From contig DASXVS010000025.1 of assembly GCA_036504095.1 (NCBI GenBank), forward strand, positions 27,249 through 91,248: DNA of 64,000 nucleotides. The letters are read 5' to 3'. Within the stretch, counting starts at the first letter, position 1, and each line of letters begins with the position of its first letter. The position numbers and the translations under genes are program-made. The stretch is from Armatimonadota bacterium (GTDB taxonomy: Bacteria > Armatimonadota > DTGP01 > JAKQQT01). Positions 35,404 to 44,796 of the stretch are shown here, in pieces. The notes below the pieces were generated by a model. That model was not told where the DNA came from. It saw nothing but the letters and a program-made list of their open reading frames with translations, and did not search any database.

Positions 35404-38211
35404 CTAGGAGGCCTCACCGCTGAACACCAGATCCGGGCTCACCGGGAGCGCCGGCGTGGGAGGAAGCGGACGATTGAACCTGTCAAACCGCACCGGAACC
35501 CGCAGGTTGTTGTCGTACATATAGACCAAACCTTCGCCGCCGTGCACTCCGTTCGAGCCGTCCGGACGAACCGTCGGGGTCCAGCCCCAGTGCCGCGACC
35601 AAGCGGTCTGGAAATCCTTGTCCGCGGGCTGGTTCTCGGCGATCGCGCCGCAGATCACCACCCGGATGTCCGCCGGTTCGCCGTAGAACGGGTAGGGAGA
35701 TTTGTCCGGGTTGTCCGCCAGGCGCCAACCGGCGTCGATAGGGCTGGTGAATCGGCGCGACGACGCGATGGCGTCGGCTCGGACGTCTGCCGGGTTTCCG
35801 TTCATCCATTCGCCCGGTATCACGAAGAACGAGCCCTCCTGGGCGTAGATCACCGCTTCGATGCGTATATCGAGGGGCGAGATGGTCACGCGGCTGAGCC
35901 ACAACGGCTGGTTGTAGTTCTGCGTGAACTCCGTGCCGGTCGACGCTCCGACGGGCGGGGGGCCGAAGTACGGCCTGTACGTGAATGCGTACTGGTCCGG
36001 CATGGCGTGCCCCGTGATTTCCCAGGATGTCTTGCGGTTGTTCGGCGCCTGGGTCAGCGGGATCACCCGGTGCTGCCAGATATTCTCGGCGGGCGCTTCG
36101 GGGTACTGGCCGGGGGCAACCGTCATCGGCACGCCGGGCGCGATGAGGCTCCGCGATGCCGAAGCGTTATCGCCATACGCATACATATCGAGTTCCGCGG
36201 CGCCGCCGGGATAGCCCTCCGCCGTCTGGAGGAGCATCAGTTCCTGGCCGGCCCCAAGGGCGTCCTTACCGTAGGTGGTGGGGTTGACGGCGCTGTATCC
36301 ACCGGTGACAAAGCGTTCGTCCGGCGCCGAAAGCTCGGAATACGGATTGCCCAGCGCGAAATTCCAGGGGCCCGAATCCGGCTGCCTCATGAAGTACGCC
36401 GTACTGTTCACGCAGACGTAGTCCTTGGCGATGACGGTGATGCTGCCCACCTGGAGACCGGGCCCGTATCCGTTCACGTTCGCCACAGAGGCGGCATCGC
36501 CTTTCAAGAGGTTTCCCTCTATGTAGGCGGTCCCCAGCGTGACGAACGTCAGATGCTGGCCGACGACGCGCCCGCTGCTGGGAGCGACCCAGTCCGCGGG
36601 CAGCTTGCCCTGCAGCCGGAGGTTGCCTTCGAAGTACAACACGCCATTCTGGAATGTCTTGTACGCGCCGGTCGCATCCCTGAACTGGTCGCCTGCAACG
36701 TTATCGTACGTGTCCGTGTCAACCAGCGCGCCGGTGTTGTCGAACACCTGGCGCAGCGGGTAGCGATAGCGGCGGGTGAAGCCTTCGGGATCGCCGTTTT
36801 CGTCCTTCCACGCCTTGCCGTCGTGCCGCGTGATGATGATGGTGCCCTGGCTCTGGTTGACTGGGAAGGCGGAATTGAGATCGCGGCTGGGCGTCGGGTC
36901 CAGGTATACTTCCGCGCCGGGCGGGGTGTACAGATACTGCCGCCAGGCGCTGCCGGGGCGGGACTCGGATTCGCGGCCTGTGCCGGTCCGGGACCATTCG
37001 TCCATCAGGCGCTGGTATTGGTTGTCCTTCTGTATCTCGCCGCCATTGTCAACGTAGATGCCCATGCCGAGGCCGTTCTGGCCGGTGTTCCAGGACTTGC
37101 CCGGCGGGACGACGCCGGTATTGCGCGTGAGCAGGCGGAACCGCATTACGCCCGTGCTGGTCTCCACATCATCCATCAGCGGGGGCTCGAGGCGCGAGAC
37201 GCCGCGCAGGCGCCCCTCGGACTTGCTGATGCCGGCGCTGCCATCGCGATATCTGCCGCCGCCGGTTGTGAAGGCCGGGCTGTCGCTCGGAAGCAGGCCC
37301 AGAGCGTTAAGGGCGTTTGGCCCTTTGTCGGTCAACGTCACCTGGTCGCCGGAGACGTCGGCGGGCAGCGCATCGTGGAAGATGGCGCCGGCGACGGCGA
37401 CGGTGTCGTCGCGATTCACACCGACCGTGCCCAGGACCGGCAGATACGTCGAGCCAGGCCCCATCGCTTCCGCGGCATTGAGAACGAGATCGTTCAGCCC
37501 GCTCCACATCAGGTCGCCGTTCACGCGAATCGGCCCGTAAATCCGGGTAGTGAAATTCTTGTCCGCGTTTCCGGCCGGCAAAGCGAACGGGTCCGAGCCG
37601 AGGACCATCGTGTTGTCGCTGCGATCCTTATTCGTCTCGTAGCGGGCATAATCCGTGATCCCGATCGGCTTATAGGCCACAAGCGCGCGCTTCAAGGGGT
37701 CCGCGTTTCGCCAGGTGGTGGGGTCATTCGCGTCCACCACGCCGCGGCGTCCGACGCATTCGATCTTGATGAACTTATCCATGTCGGGATAAACCATCTG
37801 GGAACGATCGGTGGTGCCGGTGACACCGTCCGCCATCACGGGCTTGCCGGCTTTGTCCAGCTTGACGGGCTGATACGAAACGCGGAGCAGGAAACGCCCG
37901 TTACCCTGGTTGAAGCGTGAGTAGCCAGCCTTGAGGTAGTCCTCGTCCGGGTCGCCGGCGACCGCGGGCTCCGGATCCGGGCGCCAGTCCGCTCCGAGGA
38001 TGCTGTGCGTGAGCTGCTGGTCTGCATAGCGGATGCCGGCTTCGGCGAGATACTGCGCCTGCAGGACGTCGCCGCCGCGCGCGGTACGGCCGATGTTTCG
38101 CGAGATGAGCGTGAGGAAGATGCCGGCGATCAACGCCAGGAGGAACATCACACCCACGGCGATCACGATGATCTGGCCGCGCTCTTTGGTTCTATTTCGT
38201 GGAACAGACAT
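35404..38211 (-). CDS. Oversized PilX-like minor pilin / pilus-associated protein
   Basis: The 935-residue protein begins with a basic stretch and ERGQIIVIAVGVMFLLALIAGIFLTL (given here as overlapping parts ERGQIIVIAVGV and MFLLALIAGIFLTL), the PilX_N pattern: charged residues, Gly, then a hydrophobic helix without Glu at +5. QAQYLAEAGIRYADQQL continues the amphipathic helix typical of PilX and GspK. The remaining 850 residues form a large beta-rich exported domain of unknown family. Typical PilX proteins have under 250 residues. I choose ATG 38211; a GTG at 38307 is possible but would add an unusual leader. It lies between the PilW-like gene and the propeller proteins. Confidence 0.75.
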   Translation of the reverse strand: MSVPRNRTKERGQIIVIAVGVMFLLALIAGIFLTLISRNIGRTARGGDVLQAQYLAEAGIRYADQQLTHSILGADWRPDPEPAVAGDPDEDYLKAGYSRFNQGNGRFLLRVSYQPVKLDKAGKPVMADGVTGTTDRSQMVYPDMDKFIKIECVGRRGVVDANDPTTWRNADPLKRALVAYKPIGITDYARYETNKDRSDNTMVLGSDPFALPAGNADKNFTTRIYGPIRVNGDLMWSGLNDLVLNAAEAMGPGSTYLPVLGTVGVNRDDTVAVAGAIFHDALPADVSGDQVTLTDKGPNALNALGLLPSDSPAFTTGGGRYRDGSAGISKSEGRLRGVSRLEPPLMDDVETSTGVMRFRLLTRNTGVVPPGKSWNTGQNGLGMGIYVDNGGEIQKDNQYQRLMDEWSRTGTGRESESRPGSAWRQYLYTPPGAEVYLDPTPSRDLNSAFPVNQSQGTIIITRHDGKAWKDENGDPEGFTRRYRYPLRQVFDNTGALVDTDTYDNVAGDQFRDATGAYKTFQNGVLYFEGNLRLQGKLPADWVAPSSGRVVGQHLTFVTLGTAYIEGNLLKGDAASVANVNGYGPGLQVGSITVIAKDYVCVNSTAYFMRQPDSGPWNFALGNPYSELSAPDERFVTGGYSAVNPTTYGKDALGAGQELMLLQTAEGYPGGAAELDMYAYGDNASASRSLIAPGVPMTVAPGQYPEAPAENIWQHRVIPLTQAPNNRKTSWEITGHAMPDQYAFTYRPYFGPPPVGASTGTEFTQNYNQPLWLSRVTISPLDIRIEAVIYAQEGSFFVIPGEWMNGNPADVRADAIASSRRFTSPIDAGWRLADNPDKSPYPFYGEPADIRVVICGAIAENQPADKDFQTAWSRHWGWTPTVRPDGSNGVHGGEGLVYMYDNNLRVPVRFDRFNRPLPPTPALPVSPDLVFSGEAS

Positions 38212-38306
38212 AAGTTTATCGTTCAATTGGGCGGGCGCTCCGCCGTGGCATCCGGGGATCCGAGTCCGTTGGGCGCCCCGCGATCTCAACATGATTGACC
38301 GCCGCA

Positions 38307-40082
38307 CTATCGCTGCGTGTTCCGTATATGCACGCGGTTGGCCACCGTCGTCGAAATCGAGCGGCGAGTGAGAGGGTCGAAACTGCGCGCCGTGAGGTTG
38401 ATGTTCACCAACTCGCGGGTGAGGTAATCCACTTTGACCAGGTCATCCGGGCTGTTGTTCTGGTAGTAGTACGAGATCGTGACGCGACGGCCCTTCGGCA
38501 CCGGCTGGCTCTGTATCGGGTTGTACTCGCTCGGATACGGATAGCCGACAATGACCTTCCCGCTGCCCGTGACCATGTAGGTCCTCGGCGGCGGCAACTG
38601 CTTCGGCGCGCCGTTTTGCAGCGCGATGTCGTCCGGCACGTCGAAAACGTCCTTCATGTCGCTGGACGAGCGGCTGTATACGACAGGACCGTTGTCCTCC
38701 TCCACCGTGACGACCTCACTGGCGGGTGTTATACGGGCTCCCGGCGGCGCGGTGAATCCGTTGGTGTCGTTCAGTGGATCGTACATGGAGTTGTTAATTT
38801 TACCCTTGCTGCTGTTGGCTGTGTCGTAAAGCGGCGCGGAAAGAGAGAACTCAACGGTACCCTTCTGGCTGTTCCAGGCAAGGACCCTGTTCTGCTTCGC
38901 CGGATCATCTGCACCGCCGGAGCCGGCTTTGGCCGTATCGAACTCGGACTCCAGGGTAATGGCTTCCGTGCCATCCGGCTGCGTTTCGCGCTTCTGATGG
39001 TAAACGACGATGTGCGGAAGGTACCGCGCGCCGGGGACCGGCACGAATCCGGTATAGGGAACAGTGCCATCGTTCTGCAGCCCGTCCCAGTGTCCGTACT
39101 GGGTCTTGTAGGTGCCTGGCCCACGGTTGTCGCCCACGGGGGCCGCCGCGTCCGCGGACATAATCAGCGGGTTGAAGGTCACCAGGCTGCGGGCTTCCAG
39201 ATAAGGATTCGCCGTCGCATTCCACAGATTCTTCGGGTTGCTGCGCACGAAATCCACAAGGTCCATGGAGTCGGTCGGCATGATGGAAACCGCCCGCTTG
39301 CGCCACCAGTCGGACTGGCTCTTGCCGTCAACGGCCGTCATGTCGTAGAAGAAATCCGGGTTTAGAACCCACACGGCCTTGCCGTCGGGTGTCTTGGCTC
39401 CGTTCGGGTCGGGAAGGGCCCATTTGCTGAAGTGCGGGTCATACGGGTCAAATTCCGCGCGGTAAAGCGTGTAGAAGTTCTGCGCCCTGTTGCCTCCGCC
39501 GATGACGTTGTTCCACCACCGCGGGTTTCCGTTCGCGTCGCGCCGTTCCGGGCGTGTCAGACCGATGAAGTATCGTACGATCATCGGATGCTGCGCCCCG
39601 TTCACCGTTTGGTGCTGCGCCACGAGAGGCTGCAAAACGCCGCCCCCTTCGAGCCCGAGTGAATCGTGCGGCAGCACGAGGTCGATCATCGCCATCGGTA
39701 GCTGCCAGGGCTTACCGCCGTTGTTCACGTTGCCGGCGTTGTCGTATGCGTTGATGAAGCCCTGGCCGCGAACTACGACAGCCACACCCTCGCCGGGCGT
39801 TCCGCCGGGGTAGTAGTAGAACGGTTCGCTGTCGCCGTCCGCTACAACCACGTGCATCGCATCGGCGATCTCGCGGCTCATCACTTCCATCGCGTAGCGC
39901 GCCGCGTCCTGCACCTCCACGGTGCGCTTGGCGCGGTTAGTGAAGTTAAAGGTCGTCACCAAGGGCTGGAGCACGAGGCCCATCAGGATCGCCATGATTG
40001 CCATCACGACGAGCATCTCTATGAGAGAGAAGCCTCGGCGGCCATTCAGCGCTATGGTTATCTGCTTTGAATTGCGTCTCAT
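38307..40082 (-). CDS. Oversized PilW-like minor prepilin
   Basis: The 591-residue protein has a prepilin peptidase site NGRRG/FSLIEMLVVMAIMA (cleavage after Gly 17, Glu at +5) and the following helix VQDAARYAMEVMSREIADAM, typical of PilW or GspJ-like minor pilins. The globular part is far longer than usual. It starts 4 nt after the PilV-like stop, so the two are co-translated. The product should insert in the inner membrane, be processed by PilD and prime or cap the pilus. Confidence 0.82.
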   Translation of the reverse strand: MRRNSKQITIALNGRRGFSLIEMLVVMAIMAILMGLVLQPLVTTFNFTNRAKRTVEVQDAARYAMEVMSREIADAMHVVVADGDSEPFYYYPGGTPGEGVAVVVRGQGFINAYDNAGNVNNGGKPWQLPMAMIDLVLPHDSLGLEGGGVLQPLVAQHQTVNGAQHPMIVRYFIGLTRPERRDANGNPRWWNNVIGGGNRAQNFYTLYRAEFDPYDPHFSKWALPDPNGAKTPDGKAVWVLNPDFFYDMTAVDGKSQSDWWRKRAVSIMPTDSMDLVDFVRSNPKNLWNATANPYLEARSLVTFNPLIMSADAAAPVGDNRGPGTYKTQYGHWDGLQNDGTVPYTGFVPVPGARYLPHIVVYHQKRETQPDGTEAITLESEFDTAKAGSGGADDPAKQNRVLAWNSQKGTVEFSLSAPLYDTANSSKGKINNSMYDPLNDTNGFTAPPGARITPASEVVTVEEDNGPVVYSRSSSDMKDVFDVPDDIALQNGAPKQLPPPRTYMVTGSGKVIVGYPYPSEYNPIQSQPVPKGRRVTISYYYQNNSPDDLVKVDYLTRELVNINLTARSFDPLTRRSISTTVANRVHIRNTQR

Positions 40083-40086
40083 AGGT

Positions 40087-41967
40087 CTACTTGCGATTCA
40101 GGAAGGTTTCCATGTCCCGCGATTCCCAGCGCCGCGGATCTTCGCGCCAGATCGTTCGGACCTTGAGGCTGGCGCCCTGAACGAACGTGAAATACGGATT
40201 CTTCCACGATTCGGCGGCCGTGTTGTTCGGCTGGAATCGGTCCGGCGGCGCCAGGCGGATGGCCATATACGGGAAACCGGTGCCAACCAGCGCGAACTCG
40301 GGCAGCTTGTCCTGGTGGCCCGTAATCTCATGGGGCGTGTTGTTCACGTCATTCCAGATCAGCGACGCGGCGATTGCGTGGCCCGCATTGCTTCGCGGGA
40401 AGATCAGGACGGCGCAGACATCGCTGGTGTCGTTGGAATAGCCGATCTGCGAGATGCCGGCGCCGGGCTGCACGATCTCTACGTCGAAATTGTTGTATTG
40501 GAGGTTCGCCAGATTCTGCACGCCCACGTCACGACGCTGGTAGTTAGACCACGCCTTGGAGACCTGGACCGCCCAATCGCCGGTCGCCTGGTAGAAGAAC
40601 CGTACGTCGTGTCCACGGATATCCTGGTTCTTCAGTTCGCCGCCGAACGCCGTGTACTTGGTGACGGCCGCCGGCACGCGCACAATGCCGGTCGCGTAGT
40701 CAACAATGAGCCCACCGGCCGAACTGTCCATCATCAGCGTATTGTCAGTCATATCCAGGCCAACGACGCTGACTCCGGGCAGAGCCGGAGTGAGTCCCTT
40801 GTAGACAACCAGGTTGACCGCCGTGCCGCTGGCGCTGCCCAACGCGTTGATATCGTTCTCGCGGCGACCCGCCACCTTGATGCCGGGAAGCGTCAGGCGG
40901 ATCACATATCCGGTCGGGTCCACACTTCCGGGGCTGGGCACTGTGCGATCCTCGTGGATCACGTGCCAGTCCTGCACTTCGTAATCAATGTGAGCTTTGA
41001 GCGGGCGGGAACCGAGGTTGGTTCTTACCGTCCGGTTCTGCCCGACCGGATTGAACGCGATGGTGGGCGCAAAGGAGTTCGCACTGTAGTTGTTCAGCAG
41101 GGTGAACTGGTAAGGGTTGAAGCGGTCAAAAGAGCCGGGGGCGACGTAATCGAACTTACGGGAAACCCGCTCAGAGAAATCATCGAGCGGCTGATGCGCC
41201 AACTGGATTTTGACGGTGTCGGACTGGCCACCCGGGACGGTGATGATCTCGGTGTTATTCTTGAGGATGTTGCCTTCCCAGTACGAATACTCGACTTTGA
41301 ACTTCCGACTCCACTGAATGGGCTCGAAATAGAGGCGACCGGACGTGTAGTCGACTCCGTAGGTCTGGCGATCAAGGTTATCGAGCGCGGCGGCGAGATC
41401 GTCGCCGGAGAGGCCGGTCACGTCCTTGCTCGGCTGAGGGTCGCCGTAGACGAGCACATACTGGTCCGGCCACTCGGTCCCCTGTGGCGCGGGGTGGTTG
41501 CCCTGCCCATTGGGGCTGAAGACGATGGGCGCCATTTTCAGATTGTACAGGCTGAAGGCATAATTGCCGCCGGTACCGTACGGAAGCAGCGTGGCAGTGG
41601 GGATGAGAGTGACTTCACCCTTCACCTGACGCACCCGGTTTACGTTTGACCAGAGCCACGGGGAGTCGCCGGCGGGGATACTCGTGGCGTTGGACATATC
41701 GTCCGGATTGTAGTTGTCCCATACCGAGCCGTCAACGGCGTTCATCGCCTCGATCCCGTCCGGCACGTTGGCGGCATATGCCTTCCAGCGTTCCACTTCG
41801 GCCTGGCAAAGCCTGTCGGCAAAGGTGACGTTCCGGGAGTGCTCGATGAATCGGAACCCCTGCGGAAAGACGGTCGCCACGGCGAAGATGCCGATGACGA
41901 GGATCATCATCACCACCAGCACCTCTATGAGGGACATGCCCCGATTGTTGTGTTTCACGTTCGTCAT
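40087..41967 (-). CDS. Oversized PilV-like minor prepilin
   Basis: The 626-residue protein has the class III signal NNRG/MSLIEVLVVMMILVIG (cleavage after Gly 10, Glu at +5), followed by TVFPQGFRFIEHSRN and QAEVERWKAY, close to PilV or GspI-type starts (MSLIEVLVA). The C-terminal part is a long beta-rich exported region. I choose ATG 41967 because the leader is then short and basic; the longer frame starts with GTG at 42030. Neighbours are the second prepilin gene upstream and the PilW-like gene 4 nt downstream. Confidence 0.82.
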   Translation of the reverse strand: MTNVKHNNRGMSLIEVLVVMMILVIGIFAVATVFPQGFRFIEHSRNVTFADRLCQAEVERWKAYAANVPDGIEAMNAVDGSVWDNYNPDDMSNATSIPAGDSPWLWSNVNRVRQVKGEVTLIPTATLLPYGTGGNYAFSLYNLKMAPIVFSPNGQGNHPAPQGTEWPDQYVLVYGDPQPSKDVTGLSGDDLAAALDNLDRQTYGVDYTSGRLYFEPIQWSRKFKVEYSYWEGNILKNNTEIITVPGGQSDTVKIQLAHQPLDDFSERVSRKFDYVAPGSFDRFNPYQFTLLNNYSANSFAPTIAFNPVGQNRTVRTNLGSRPLKAHIDYEVQDWHVIHEDRTVPSPGSVDPTGYVIRLTLPGIKVAGRRENDINALGSASGTAVNLVVYKGLTPALPGVSVVGLDMTDNTLMMDSSAGGLIVDYATGIVRVPAAVTKYTAFGGELKNQDIRGHDVRFFYQATGDWAVQVSKAWSNYQRRDVGVQNLANLQYNNFDVEIVQPGAGISQIGYSNDTSDVCAVLIFPRSNAGHAIAASLIWNDVNNTPHEITGHQDKLPEFALVGTGFPYMAIRLAPPDRFQPNNTAAESWKNPYFTFVQGASLKVRTIWREDPRRWESRDMETFLNRK

Positions 41968-42043
41968 ATCGGTTAGCGTTGAAAAGTGGATGCTGAAGAC
42001 CGAGCGTCTCCGCGCGGATTCGTCGTCCACCGTTCTTCGATCC

Positions 42044-42970
42044 TCACTTTGCGCCTACCTGCCAGCCGGCCCAGCCAAGGGAGTCATAAACATTTGTCTC
42101 ATCCGAGGGCCGCATTTCTACGTGGCCGTCCAGGAAGAGGACGACATCCGTACTGCCATGGGGAAGGCTGCCCTTGTAGGACCAGCCGCTCGGGTAGTCT
42201 CGATGGTACGTACACATCGTAACGACGGTGGAATCGTCCGGCTGGCGGAATACCAACTGCCGGGCGTAGGTCCGCGAGCGTTCCGCCGGGGTTCCGCCTG
42301 CAAGAGGCAGTGAGCCGAGGTCCGTCTTCGGGTCCATCAAGTTCAGCACAGGCGTCCACTGCAACTGGTAGTGGCGCTCCCAAGCTCCATTGCCGGACCT
42401 CATGCCGTTGGTGGGCATGAAGGAGGCATCGTAACTGTCCCCCACCGCAAAGGCGATGCCGCTCTTATACAGGAGCGTGGATGCCTGGCTGGTGGGAGTC
42501 CACTTGCCGGCGCGCAATTCCTGCGGCACAACGGAAGGGCTGAGGATGGGCGCTTTTGTGCCTTCATAGGCGAGGCGCACGGCCTCTTTCTCGGACATCG
42601 CGCGCACCGCCGGGTTGTTCGGGCATACGAATGTCGTCGCGTTACGCACCCAATGCGGATAGAGGCCCCAGACTTCCGTGCCGGGTGTTCCCTCGTTCGC
42701 CACGTGGCTGAAGCCATACAAGGCGGGCGGGTAATAGCCGGTGTCGATGCGATACATTCGCAGGCCGCCGGCAATCGTTGCCATATTCGCGGCGCACGCG
42801 CTCCGGCGCGCCTTTGCCTGCTGAACACCCAGCACCGGGAATATCAACGCGGCCAGAACGCCGATGATGGCGATCACCGTCAACAACTCAATGAGGCTGA
42901 ACGCCCCGGGAGCAGCGGCCGGGCGGCGAGGCGAAGGGGCGGTGTATGATTCTGCGTGCATTGTCATCAT
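42044..42970 (-). CDS. Type IV prepilin-like protein B (LFLDGH motif)
   Basis: The 308-residue protein has a long leader and AFSLIELLTVIAIIGVLAAL (Glu at +5), followed by QQAKARRSACAANMATIAGGLRMY split over the usual pilin helix. Position -1 of the cleavage site is Ala with Gly at -2, unusual for prepilin peptidases. Near the C-terminus TMCTYHRDYPSG and DVVLFLDGHVEM match the same region of the neighbouring prepilin. The ATG overlaps the previous stop (ATGA) and has GAGGGG upstream. Function: pilin or pseudopilin; the His and Asp-Gly pair recalls the H-X-DG prepilins common in Planctomycetes and Armatimonadota. Confidence 0.8.
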   Translation of the reverse strand: MMTMHAESYTAPSPRRPAAAPGAFSLIELLTVIAIIGVLAALIFPVLGVQQAKARRSACAANMATIAGGLRMYRIDTGYYPPALYGFSHVANEGTPGTEVWGLYPHWVRNATTFVCPNNPAVRAMSEKEAVRLAYEGTKAPILSPSVVPQELRAGKWTPTSQASTLLYKSGIAFAVGDSYDASFMPTNGMRSGNGAWERHYQLQWTPVLNLMDPKTDLGSLPLAGGTPAERSRTYARQLVFRQPDDSTVVTMCTYHRDYPSGWSYKGSLPHGSTDVVLFLDGHVEMRPSDETNVYDSLGWAGWQVGAK

Positions 42971-43764
42971 GAGCCCCTCGATAGAACCGCCGGACCAACC
43001 TGGCTGCTGGGTATCTTTTCGGTGTGGCCGTCCAGGAAAAGAACGATATCCCAGCTGTCGGGACCTTGCGCCAGAACCAAGGCGGGCGGCGACGCTGCGT
43101 AATTGTAATTGTAGCGCCGGTGATAGGTACACGTCGTCACAAACGTACCGTCCTCGGGGTTGCGGTTCAGGAGTTCGCGATCGCTGTCGGCTGCACCGAA
43201 ATACGCCCAGTCACGACGGAAGTGGAGTTCATAGCCCGGCATGCCGGTCGGTACCACCGAAGGGATCTTCTTCTGAGGCGGCAGGACCCCGCCGTCATAC
43301 GAATCGAACGTGTAGTAGGCGATACGCTTATTGAGGATCGGTTTGTCGTCGTAACCGCCGCCCGGCCTCGGCACTCGCTCGAGTGGCACGGCGCTTATGG
43401 GCGAGGAAGCTCCTTCAAACGGGCCAGCGAGCCCTGCCTCGTCAAAGCGGTTCGGGTTGTCCGGGCATTTGAACTCGCGGCGGCTCCTGGCGTAGAACGG
43501 ATAGAGGAACGTGGTCGGAGCCGAGTCGCCTTCAATCAGAAAACCGTACAGCGCCGGGGGATAGGCGCGCTCATCGAGGCGGTAGAGTTTGAGGGCCTGC
43601 CCAATGCTCTGAAGATTGCTGAGGCACGCCGACTGATTGCCCTTTTCCCGCATAGTCGTGGCCAAGGGGAAGATGAGGCCTGCCAGGATGGCGATAATCG
43701 CTATCACCACCAGCATCTCAATGAGGCTGAAGCCACTCCGTTTCGTTTTCGGACCCCCCATCAT
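42967..43764 (-). CDS. Type IV prepilin-like protein A (LFLDGH motif)
   Basis: The 265-residue prepilin has a short leader MMGGPKTKRSG followed by FSLIEMLVVIAIIAILAGL (Glu at +5), a textbook PilD site. The helix continues NQSACLSNLQSIGQALKLY. The exported domain ends with TTCTYHRRYN and DIVLFLDGHTEK, matching its neighbour. GGAAGGT precedes the ATG. It is the first pilin of the cluster and, with the shortest length and standard cleavage site, the best candidate for the major subunit. Confidence 0.85.
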   Translation of the reverse strand: MMGGPKTKRSGFSLIEMLVVIAIIAILAGLIFPLATTMREKGNQSACLSNLQSIGQALKLYRLDERAYPPALYGFLIEGDSAPTTFLYPFYARSRREFKCPDNPNRFDEAGLAGPFEGASSPISAVPLERVPRPGGGYDDKPILNKRIAYYTFDSYDGGVLPPQKKIPSVVPTGMPGYELHFRRDWAYFGAADSDRELLNRNPEDGTFVTTCTYHRRYNYNYAASPPALVLAQGPDSWDIVLFLDGHTEKIPSSQVGPAVLSRGS

Positions 43765-43818
43765 GTTGCTACCTTCCGGCCGATGCGGCGGCCTCAATTC
43801 CCTACTCTATTCTGGACT

Positions 43819-43834
43819 TACGGCGCACGCCGTA
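43819..43834 (-). terminator. Small hairpin between pilD and the first prepilin
   Basis: TACGGCG and CGCCGTA form a 7-bp stem with a two-base centre in the 121-nt spacer after pilD. It may modulate expression of the pilin genes; no T-run supports full termination. Confidence 0.3.
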
Positions 43835-43885
43835 TGTTCCCGAGACGGCTGCGGGCTTCGCGCCTCAAGACCCAACCCCGGTACC

Positions 43886-44791
43886 CTACGCAATTCCCAT
43901 CCGGCCAAGATACCACGTCACTATCGGGGCGCCGTAGAACAGAGCAGCAACCGTGCCAGCAATGAGATACGGGCCGAAAGGGATGGCGTGGCCTTCCAGG
44001 CGCTTGCTCATCTTCAGGATGATGCCTACGATCGCGCCGGCGCCGAATCCAATGAACAGGCCAACCAAACCACCTGCAAGGCCGAGGTTGGCGCCCATCG
44101 CCGCGGCGAGTTTCACATCGCCAAGGCCCATGGCCTCCAATTCCTCGCCCTCGTCCAGCATCCCCTCTTCTTCCCACTGCTTCTGCTGCGCGGCCACCTG
44201 CTTGCGGAACATAACATTGCCGGCCTTCGTGACGACCAGAAGCAGGAGGCTGAGGCCCACCATACCCGCGAGCGCCGCGCCCATCGAGGGCGCCTGACCG
44301 ATTTCCGGGCGTCCGTACAAGTTGTCGCCAAACGGCCGGTTCGTCGTGATCGAGCGCAAAAGGCCGATACCTATCCCGAAGTAATTCAGTTCATCCGGGA
44401 TAATGAAGTGCCCCATATCAATGAAGAACGACGCGATGAGCGATGCGAAGAGCGCGCATAGCAGAACGGCGTTGGCCGTGGCTCCGAACTGCCAGACCGT
44501 CGCCGCAAAGACGACCCCGGTCAGAAACTCGATGCTGAAATACCGCCATGAAACCGGCTGACCGCAGTAGCGGCATTTTCGTCCGGACGCCAGAAATGAA
44601 AACAGCGGCACCAGATCCGGCGGCCCCAGCCTGTGCTTACATTTCGGGCACATCGAAGGCGGCGTGATAATCGAGATGTCTTCGGGAATCCGGTAGATCA
44701 ATACGTTGACGAAGCTTCCGACCACCGTTCCCATGATGAACGGAGCCAGAAGCCTCAGCCAGATCGGAAATGATTCGTAGAGTTCGGTCAT
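43886..44791 (-). CDS. pilD: Prepilin peptidase / N-methyltransferase
   Basis: The 301-residue polytopic membrane enzyme cleaves and methylates the prepilins. It has the cytosolic methylase-type zinc motif CPKCKHRLG and CRYCGQPVSWRY (about 48-88), about seven spans and the two peptidase aspartates in FFIDMGHFIIPDELNY and AMGLGDVKLAAAMG. A hydrophilic insert of about 40 residues (QQKQWEEEGMLDEGEELEAM) stands before GLGDVK. The start has no Shine-Dalgarno; heptamers end 5 nt upstream. Confidence 0.95.
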   Translation of the reverse strand: MTELYESFPIWLRLLAPFIMGTVVGSFVNVLIYRIPEDISIITPPSMCPKCKHRLGPPDLVPLFSFLASGRKCRYCGQPVSWRYFSIEFLTGVVFAATVWQFGATANAVLLCALFASLIASFFIDMGHFIIPDELNYFGIGIGLLRSITTNRPFGDNLYGRPEIGQAPSMGAALAGMVGLSLLLLVVTKAGNVMFRKQVAAQQKQWEEEGMLDEGEELEAMGLGDVKLAAAMGANLGLAGGLVGLFIGFGAGAIVGIILKMSKRLEGHAIPFGPYLIAGTVAALFYGAPIVTWYLGRMGIA

Positions 44792-44796
44792 AGTCT

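Noticed and set aside
35377..37920. 847-codon plus-strand frame opposite the PilX-like gene
   Set aside because: It is an antisense shadow of high-GC coding DNA; the minus frame has a proper membrane helix, signal and operon context.
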